Source of the DNA: an uncultured Gammaproteobacteria bacterium
GTDB taxonomy: Bacteria > Pseudomonadota > Gammaproteobacteria > Steroidobacterales > Foliamicaceae
Reading direction: 5' to 3'
DNA: 64,000 nucleotides
Assembly (NCBI GenBank): GCA_951828235.1
Contig: OX639965.1
Location: forward strand, 2,894,129 to 2,958,128
Positions within the stretch are counted from its first letter, which is position 1; each line of letters begins with the position of its first letter. The notes under the pieces were generated by a model, which saw only the letters and a program-made list of their open reading frames with translations, ran no database searches and was not told where the DNA came from. This document shows positions 57,986 to 64,000 of the stretch, in pieces. The position numbers and the translations under genes were made by a program.

Positions 57986-60208
57986 TCACTGATCTGAATT
58001 CTTCGAGGCCAGCAGACCGTTCTCGTCGAACAAGCCGAAGTAGCCCTTCCACACGAACTCGCGTCCGGCGATGCGGACGCTATGTTCCAGGTTCCCGTCC
58101 GGATTGTAGGAAAGCGCCAGGAATCGCTCCTCACGCTGCCTGTTGACAAGCCGGATCACATCGCGGCGGCCGTCGCTGTAGCGTTCGATCGAATCGATCG
58201 ATCCGTCACTGCCGATGGTGAATTCTTCCGTCGAGTTGTACTCGCCGTGCACTTCCAGCGTGGACAGGAAGGTGTTCCTGCTGCCATCCCTCAATCGAAG
58301 GATTACCGCCTGCTCCCGGCGCAGGTTCAGCTGCGGATCATTGGCGCCGAGTTCCGCCAGAACGACCTCAAGCGGTTCCTCGGCACTGGCGGACCAGGTA
58401 TAGAAACGATCGCCTGCCAGCCAGGTCAGTGAGAACAACTGACCCGCGGCCACTCCTGTCTCCGCCAGGCGCCACAGGTGTTGATAACCATTGGCCCCTC
58501 CAAGCGGTTGCAGGCTCTTCGTTTGCGCCTCAAGCGGCGGATCGCTGGTGATGAACTGGCCGTTGAAATGAAGCGGCAGATCGTATTTTCGTTGCCCGGA
58601 ACCGAAGACATTGAGCACGTCCACCACCACCGGTCCGCCGGCGACAATTCCGTCCAGCAACGCAAGGGTTCGATTGAACGCTACGTCCTCATAGGCATTT
58701 TCCATCGACGCCGCGGCAAGGTGAATCTCTCCGTCGCTGTGAAAAAACAGCATCTCCGGATGGAAACGCTCGGCAGTCGGCAGTCGGGCGCCGAAATGAC
58801 TCTCTTCATCCACGACCAGCGTGTTGTGGGCCACCGTCTGCTTGGCCCAGGTCTCGTTTTCGGGCAGATAGCGCCCGCCGTCCTTGGGCTCGATATTGAG
58901 AAAGCGCGCGGCGCCGTAGTCCGCCACGATCTCGCGGCCGTTATCGTAGAAGATCCAGTTGAGCTTGTCGAAATGGCCGTGCCCCATGCCCTGGGCCGTG
59001 GCTTTCAGCACCAGCGCCTGGTGCCCGGTCCCGGCGCCGTTGCGAAGAACCGCCAGGCCACCCTGCGTCCCGGACGGGCCGTCCCGGAAAAGCATCGAGC
59101 GATGCTCGTACGGCTGCGCCTCGCCGCGGTCCGCCGCCCGCGCCGCCGCGAAGCCATCGCCGGTAAGCACGTAGGCGCCTTGCCGCAGGGCCACGGAGAG
59201 CAACCGCGGATCACCGGTCAGCGCGTAGGCGAGGGGAACGCCGTAACGCAATTCCACGGTATCCAGTCCCTTTTCCCTGATCGCGTCATTGATCGGAAAG
59301 AACAGTCCGCCGTAGGAAAGCTCGATGCATGCGTAGATCGCCTTGAGCAGCAGGCCGTCGCGATACTCGAAGATCTTCAGTTCCGGATCGTTGTTCTGGA
59401 TGCTCCGGGCGAAAACGACCAGCGGCATCAGTGCGTAGCGCTGGTAGTACGGTCCCTCGGCGTAGTAGCCGTCCGGCGAGAGCAGCAGATCGAGCTGCCT
59501 GAGGAAACCGGCGCTGCCATCGCGATTGAGCCCGTAGAGCGAGGTCTCCACGTAAGAGCGGTCATCAAGCGTGTATCCCGTCATTCCGACGGCCGCCACC
59601 GCCCAGGTTCCGTGGTTGTGAATCCGGTCGAAAGTCTGCGGCGATTCCACCGACAGGAAATCGGCCATAGGCCGCAGCACTCCTCCTTCTATGATGGACC
59701 TGTCGTCATCGGAAAGCGTCTCGACAATCGCGTCATAGCCCTGGATGGCATGCACCAGCCACACCGATTCGTTCAGGCTCTGCCAGAACAGCCGGCCAGG
59801 CGTCTGCTCTTTCTTCCGGGGATGCTCGCCCAACTCCGGATACATTGCGGCGTAGGCCAACAACAACGATCGGGCATGTTCGGCGTAGCGCGCGGCGCCG
59901 GTCAGTTGATAGACGACACCGGCCTCGCGGATCGCGACTGCGTTGCTCTTGTGCTGCTCATGCGAGTAGCCGCCGCCGGCATCGGTGGGCGCGGGGACAT
60001 CGGGCGGGGAAGCGAAATAACGGTCGACGCGTGCCCGTGTCCGGTCCAGAGAGCGCATGAAGCTCGGCGATTCGCCCATCGTGCCGGTAATACTCGCGAC
60101 ATCCCCGGCGGTCAGCAGCAGGCGGGGATGAGATGCCCCGCCTTCCTGTGGCCAGCCGCCAATCACGAAGGCCGCGAGGGCCAAAACGGCAAAGGTATTC
60201 CGCTTCAA
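57986..60208 (-). CDS. PL17 alginate lyase (exolytic oligoalginate lyase)
   Basis: The 740-aa protein has a signal peptide-like N terminus (FAVLALAAFVIGGWP). An alpha/alpha toroid follows, with NHGTWAVAAVGMTG and GYYAEGPYYQRYALMP, which hold likely catalytic His and Tyr residues. The C-terminal part is a heparinase II/III-like beta domain (QGMGHGHFDKLNW, AHNTLVVDEESH). PL17 enzymes release single unsaturated uronates from oligoalginate in the periplasm. Its ATG overlaps the PL6 stop codon by four bases, so the two lyases are co-translated. Confidence 0.92.
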   Translation of the reverse strand: MKRNTFAVLALAAFVIGGWPQEGGASHPRLLLTAGDVASITGTMGESPSFMRSLDRTRARVDRYFASPPDVPAPTDAGGGYSHEQHKSNAVAIREAGVVYQLTGAARYAEHARSLLLAYAAMYPELGEHPRKKEQTPGRLFWQSLNESVWLVHAIQGYDAIVETLSDDDRSIIEGGVLRPMADFLSVESPQTFDRIHNHGTWAVAAVGMTGYTLDDRSYVETSLYGLNRDGSAGFLRQLDLLLSPDGYYAEGPYYQRYALMPLVVFARSIQNNDPELKIFEYRDGLLLKAIYACIELSYGGLFFPINDAIREKGLDTVELRYGVPLAYALTGDPRLLSVALRQGAYVLTGDGFAAARAADRGEAQPYEHRSMLFRDGPSGTQGGLAVLRNGAGTGHQALVLKATAQGMGHGHFDKLNWIFYDNGREIVADYGAARFLNIEPKDGGRYLPENETWAKQTVAHNTLVVDEESHFGARLPTAERFHPEMLFFHSDGEIHLAAASMENAYEDVAFNRTLALLDGIVAGGPVVVDVLNVFGSGQRKYDLPLHFNGQFITSDPPLEAQTKSLQPLGGANGYQHLWRLAETGVAAGQLFSLTWLAGDRFYTWSASAEEPLEVVLAELGANDPQLNLRREQAVILRLRDGSRNTFLSTLEVHGEYNSTEEFTIGSDGSIDSIERYSDGRRDVIRLVNRQREERFLALSYNPDGNLEHSVRIAGREFVWKGYFGLFDENGLLASKNSDQ

Positions 60209-62412
60209 GGGGCGCTGATCTCGCCGACAATCGGCTCCGGCGTGCCGGCAAACCGATTGCCTCCGATTCGCGTTACCGGATCGCCGACCGTGTGCGTTAC
60301 GCGGATCGGCCGGCTGTCGATGAATTCATTATCGTGAATGTCGGCCATTTGCACGCCCAGCAGCCGAATTGACGCGGCCGTCTTGTTGCGCGCGTTGTGG
60401 CCCACCGAATCCAGCACGCTGGAACGGATTTCCAGCCGGGGGCCGAAGGTGCTCTCATCCGTTCCGCCGCGGTAAATGTCAACCACGGCGCCGCCGATAT
60501 TGCTGAACCGGCTGTCGACTACTGAGATTACCTCGCCGTTATAGCGGCCCAGGTCATCGATTTCCCTGCTCATCGAAAGCACGCTGCCGCTGATGTCGCT
60601 GAATTCGGAGCGCGTGATGCGAATCGCATCCGCGAAGGTGTTCTTGGCCACCAACAGGAAATTGAAGGTGTAATTGACGTCCAGGTCGCTTACGGAGCAG
60701 TCCTCGACCGTCAGGGCGTAGTTGCTCGTCATCGAGTAGCGGCTGGTGCGTATCACCGAGTTGCCCGACATGTCGGGAGAAGCCGCGCCTGAAATTTCAA
60801 GGCCCGAAAGTTCGAGGCGCGCGCCATCGTCCAGCTCGAACAGCGCCGGGCGCTCGAACTCCAGCTTCACCGTTCCGCGGCCCTGCGCCGCGCGAATGCC
60901 CAGCGGCCGGTCGATCACGATCGTCTTCCTGACCCGGTAAGAGCCGGGGGCCACTTCCAGGATCGAACCGGCCTGGGCGCGACTGGCGGCATTGAACAGG
61001 GCATCCTCGCCCGGGCTGACGACAATTGTTGCTGAGGGCGCCTGGGAGGGTGCCGGCTTCGGGTACCAGGCCACCCCGGTATCGTCCTTGTCCAGCACCT
61101 GGAGGTCGGCGCGAACGCCAACGGAAGCAAGTTCGTCGCCGGCCGGATACATCAGCCCGTTCTCGGCCATATGCATCTCGATCGGGGAGTTCGCAAAACC
61201 CTGCCCTATGGGCATTTTCCCGACCGCGTTGGACGCATTGCCCTCAAAGGAAATTCCACTGATGTCGTCATGCACGCGGATGACGTTCTCCCCGTCGCGG
61301 TTGAACACCAGGTTGGCGCGGAACATGCTGTCGATCGGCGTCGCCGAGCGCTCGTCGTCGCTGCCCCCGGCCATTTCGATGTAGTCGCACTCGATAATCG
61401 AGTTGTTCTCCATCAGCACGTCCTCGACCTGGTGATAGCGGTTGAGCGGCGAATCCGGAACGCCGTTCATGACCGTGAAGGCGGCCCCGAAGCGGTAGCC
61501 GGTAAGCCCGTGCAGGTAGTTGTTGCGGACCACATGCCCCTTGTTGATGACCCGTATGCCGCCGGTATTGGGAACGCCGTTGCCGAGAAAGACGTTGTCC
61601 TCGATCACGGCGTTGTTGCCGTGACGCATCGTTAGCGTGCCGCGCGATTCCAGGAACAGGTTTCCGCGGTAGGTATTGCCGCCTGACTTGTTGGAAATGA
61701 TCTCCAGCTCGCCGTCGCAGCGATCGAATACGTTGTTCTCCACGACGGTCAGCGAATCGGTGAGCGAGTAGTGGCTGGTGCCGATTCGCAGCGTTTCGCC
61801 GCCATTGGAACCGAGAATCGGGCGCGGGCCGAAGTAATTGTGGTCGATGCGGTGGTGGTTTCGCTGATTCTCCTCGCCGTCCAGCCGCACGGCCATGGTC
61901 ACGCCGAGATTACCCTTGCCCTCGAGGTGGTTGTGGTCGAAGCGATTGTGGCGCCCGAACATCAGCACCCAGAAATCAATCTCGTGCCGCTCCAGCTTGT
62001 TGAACCGGTCTATGACCGTCCCAGTCACCCTCGAGTAGTTGGCAGGCTCCCCCTTCGTGCGCCGAAACGAGATTACGGTATTGGTGGGCGAGTAGCCGTC
62101 CCTGAACACCAGCCCCGACACGACCAGGTGCTCGCCCGCCAGGCGCAGATTGGACTGCCCGCTGATCACGACCTCGCCTTTGGTCTCGGCTGTCAGCGTG
62201 ATCGGCTGTTCCGGCAACCCGGTTCCGGTGAACAGAATCTCGAAATCGCGCCAGACGCCGTTGGCGAGCACGATGACGTCACCTGGATTCGCGCGCTTGA
62301 CCGCATCACGGTACTCGTCCTGATTCCTGACCAGCGTCTCGGTTGCGGATAAGCCTCCCGCCGCGAGAATGGCGAGCGCGGAAGCTACCAGAAATTTCCG
62401 GCACCGGCACAT
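60205..62412 (-). CDS. PL6 alginate lyase
   Basis: The 735-aa protein has a signal peptide (KFLVASALAILAAGGLSA) and a parallel beta-helix typical of PL6. Recognisable blocks are FWVLMFGRHNRFDHNHLEG, SNGGETLRIGTSHYS, EIISNKSGGNTYRGN (catalytic Lys) and TLTMRHGNNAVI (catalytic Arg). The second half is another right-handed beta-helix, making this the long two-domain form. The ATG at 62412 is the signal peptide start; longer upstream readings are not supported. It follows the GntR regulator by 32 bases. Confidence 0.93.
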   Translation of the reverse strand: MCRCRKFLVASALAILAAGGLSATETLVRNQDEYRDAVKRANPGDVIVLANGVWRDFEILFTGTGLPEQPITLTAETKGEVVISGQSNLRLAGEHLVVSGLVFRDGYSPTNTVISFRRTKGEPANYSRVTGTVIDRFNKLERHEIDFWVLMFGRHNRFDHNHLEGKGNLGVTMAVRLDGEENQRNHHRIDHNYFGPRPILGSNGGETLRIGTSHYSLTDSLTVVENNVFDRCDGELEIISNKSGGNTYRGNLFLESRGTLTMRHGNNAVIEDNVFLGNGVPNTGGIRVINKGHVVRNNYLHGLTGYRFGAAFTVMNGVPDSPLNRYHQVEDVLMENNSIIECDYIEMAGGSDDERSATPIDSMFRANLVFNRDGENVIRVHDDISGISFEGNASNAVGKMPIGQGFANSPIEMHMAENGLMYPAGDELASVGVRADLQVLDKDDTGVAWYPKPAPSQAPSATIVVSPGEDALFNAASRAQAGSILEVAPGSYRVRKTIVIDRPLGIRAAQGRGTVKLEFERPALFELDDGARLELSGLEISGAASPDMSGNSVIRTSRYSMTSNYALTVEDCSVSDLDVNYTFNFLLVAKNTFADAIRITRSEFSDISGSVLSMSREIDDLGRYNGEVISVVDSRFSNIGGAVVDIYRGGTDESTFGPRLEIRSSVLDSVGHNARNKTAASIRLLGVQMADIHDNEFIDSRPIRVTHTVGDPVTRIGGNRFAGTPEPIVGEISAP

Positions 62413-62444
62413 AAGAGGACTCCTGACTTCGTGGGGCCTGTCAG

Positions 62445-63191
62445 CTAAATCCGCGCGCTCTTCAGGAAACGCTCCCGGCTCTCGCTGGCCTTCCTGCGGA
62501 CATCCTTCAGCGCATTCTGCTCGGTCACGTCGAGCATCGATTCCAGCAGTCGCGTAAAGTGCTTTCTCATCGCCAGCCGCGCCTGCGCGGGATTGCGGCT
62601 GTGCAGCGCATCGAGGATTTCGCGGTGTTCTCCTCCGCGTGCCGTCGCGTCTTCCGAGCACACGGAGTCATAGACCTTCTTGACCGGCGCCAGCTCCATG
62701 CGCATCCGCCAGAGCTTTTCGACAATGTAATAGAGCACGGAATTCCCGGCGGCGGCGGCAATGGTCAGGTGGAAGTCCCGGTCGGCGAGTTCCGCCTCAT
62801 CGGGGTTGTCGTGGTCGTCGCTGCTCATTTCCTCGATGAGGTGCTCAAGCTCAGCCAGCGTTGCGTCGCTGATATCGGGCGCCGCCAGCGCCGCCACTTC
62901 GGACTCGAACAGCGACCGCGCCTCGGTCAGTTCGAGCGCGCTTGCCTTGGGAAGCACGTCTACTTGAGAGACTGCGGCGTCCAGCACGTGCGCGCCGGAT
63001 CCGGCCCGCACCTCGAGCCGCCCGAGAGCCTGCAGTGAAATCAACGCCTGGCGGATCGTAACCCGGCTGACGTTGAATTGTTCTGCAAGTTCCCGTTCGC
63101 CTGGCAAGCGGGTGCCGGGCGGATACACGCCCTTTTCCAACCGACGCGCAATCCTTTGCGCAACGGACTCATACAGCTTCTGCCCCTTCAT
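62445..63191 (-). CDS. GntR-family regulator, FadR subfamily with FCD domain
   Basis: The 248-aa regulator has an N-terminal winged helix (GVYPPGTRLPGERELAEQF, then NVSRVTIRQALISLQALG). The C-terminal FCD effector domain contains LADRDFHLTIAAAAGN, GGEHREILDAL and AMRKHFTRLLE, which supply acidic and histidine metal ligands. FCD regulators of uronate and alginate pathways respond to breakdown products. It is inside the operon, 12 bases after the TonB receptor, so it probably regulates the operon itself. No clear operator is seen in the short gaps. Confidence 0.92.
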   Translation of the reverse strand: MKGQKLYESVAQRIARRLEKGVYPPGTRLPGERELAEQFNVSRVTIRQALISLQALGRLEVRAGSGAHVLDAAVSQVDVLPKASALELTEARSLFESEVAALAAPDISDATLAELEHLIEEMSSDDHDNPDEAELADRDFHLTIAAAAGNSVLYYIVEKLWRMRMELAPVKKVYDSVCSEDATARGGEHREILDALHSRNPAQARLAMRKHFTRLLESMLDVTEQNALKDVRRKASESRERFLKSARI

Positions 63192-63203
63192 CGCCCCGGC
63201 GAA

Positions 63204-64000
63204 TCAATTGAACTTGGCCCGGACGCCTACGAACAAGCGCGGGCCGTACTCCAGGGTTTGAACCACCTGACCTTCCAATCCACGAAAATCGATACGAGGC
63301 TCGCCAAGCACGTTAATGCCTTCCACCGACAGTTGAATACTGTCGGTGATGTCGTATCTCAAGCGAACGTCAACCGTCTTGTAGTCATCCACGTAGCGAA
63401 TGCGGGCGCCCGTATCGCGACCGTATCCCTGGAAGTATCCGGAGCGCGCCTTGAAAATCGCCTGCACATTGAAGCGATCATTTTGCCAGTAAATCTGCGT
63501 TGCGCTGGTATGACGCGACAGCCCCCACAACCCGGCGGGCGGCAACAGGCCCAGGAGTGGAGTCGCATTACCATCGGCATCAAAGGCAATACCGTCGCCG
63601 CCGTGTCCATCTTCGAATTCAAAGTCGGAGTCCGCATAGTTGTAGCTGATCTTCCCGCCGAAGCCGCCCAAAAATCCGGGCAGATAGTCGAACGAATGCG
63701 TCGCGGTGACTTCAAGTCCAGTGAGGTCGCTCTCCTTATCGGAAACCTGCGTGGTTCTCACTGAGCCGGTCACGACGTTTCCGTCAATCAGGAAGTCTTC
63801 CGGCTGGTAGGCGTTCTCGAAAGCGCCCTGAAAGCGTTTCCAATAGACGCCGGCCGCCAGCAACGTATCTTCGTTGGCATACCATTCCAGACCAACATCG
63901 ACATTCCAGGATGGCAGGGCCTGCAATTTCGGGTTGCCCGACGAGCTGATGCCATACACCGCCTCTTCCAGACTGCCGTAGCCGGAGTCCACATCATCCG
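63204..64000 (-). CDS. TonB-dependent outer-membrane receptor, C-terminal part (gene continues past window end)
   Basis: The last 264 or so residues of a receptor barrel are present, with outer-membrane beta strands such as RFNVQAIFKARSGYFQG and YKTVDVRLRYDITDSIQLSV. It ends in FVGVRAKFN, with a terminal aromatic motif close to the usual barrel end. The 5' part is outside the window. Being first in the alginate operon, it is probably the alginate-oligomer importer of the outer membrane. Partner ABC or MFS permeases are not in the window. Confidence 0.9.
   Translation of the reverse strand, partial: DDVDSGYGSLEEAVYGISSSGNPKLQALPSWNVDVGLEWYANEDTLLAAGVYWKRFQGAFENAYQPEDFLIDGNVVTGSVRTTQVSDKESDLTGLEVTATHSFDYLPGFLGGFGGKISYNYADSDFEFEDGHGGDGIAFDADGNATPLLGLLPPAGLWGLSRHTSATQIYWQNDRFNVQAIFKARSGYFQGYGRDTGARIRYVDDYKTVDVRLRYDITDSIQLSVEGINVLGEPRIDFRGLEGQVVQTLEYGPRLFVGVRAKFN

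Overview
The window looks like chromosome of a high-G+C, Gram-negative, marine-type gammaproteobacterium. Supporting this are a complete System I cytochrome c maturation set, three TonB-dependent outer-membrane receptors, a FAD-type COG2907 protein beside a delta-9-like desaturase, an alginate-degradation operon (PL6 plus PL17) and a sulfatase. The genus cannot be named from sequence reading alone.

Layout. 0-3 kb: lipid-type oxidoreductases. 3-11.6 kb: ccmABCDEFGHI on the minus strand, split between ccmB and ccmC by a 1.66 kb insertion sequence. 11.6-18 kb: alcohol dehydrogenase-type oxidoreductase, two methyltransferases, a HigBA pair, a dienelactone hydrolase-like protein and an aminotransferase. 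18.1-31.3 kb: a seven-gene, tightly overlapping glycogen cluster glgC-glgA-glgX-malQ-pgm-glgP-glgB. 31.3-41.4 kb: an accessory region with a TonB receptor, a relic of glgC, a LysM-membrane-helicase fusion, a FitAB toxin-antitoxin pair, a deleted MmeI-like restriction-modification gene, a second HigBA pair, a tRNA-Leu(UAA) carrying a group I intron, a mosaic of fragments of other genes in the window, and an AbiE pair with a truncated toxin. 41.4-52.7 kb: a sodium-coupled transporter, TonB receptor, two amidohydrolases, carboxylesterase, aminotransferase and sulfatase. 52.8-54.7 kb: a low-G+C two-gene ATPase/partner module that looks like a defence system. 54.8-57 kb: a CDGSH-cupin protein, a periplasmic methyltransferase-like protein, tRNA-Cys and tRNA-Gly. 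57-64 kb: alginate operon (TonB receptor, GntR regulator, PL6, PL17, short-chain dehydrogenase).

How the genes work together. The ccm genes load haem onto c-type cytochromes in the periplasm. The glycogen cluster holds both synthesis (GlgC, GlgA, GlgB) and breakdown (GlgP, GlgX, MalQ), with Pgm linking to glucose-6-phosphate. The alginate operon takes up oligoalginate through the outer membrane, cuts it to monomers with PL6 and PL17, and probably reduces the resulting keto-uronate with the short-chain dehydrogenase.

The strongest unusual observations are: the group I intron in tRNA-Leu(UAA); the LysM-membrane-helicase-zinc-finger protein; a pair of long palindromic repeats with a shared core but unrelated, self-complementary outer arms; a mosaic of gene fragments beside the intron-bearing tRNA; a FitA antitoxin whose expected start codon is ATA downstream of a clean dyad operator; and the low-G+C ATPase/partner module.
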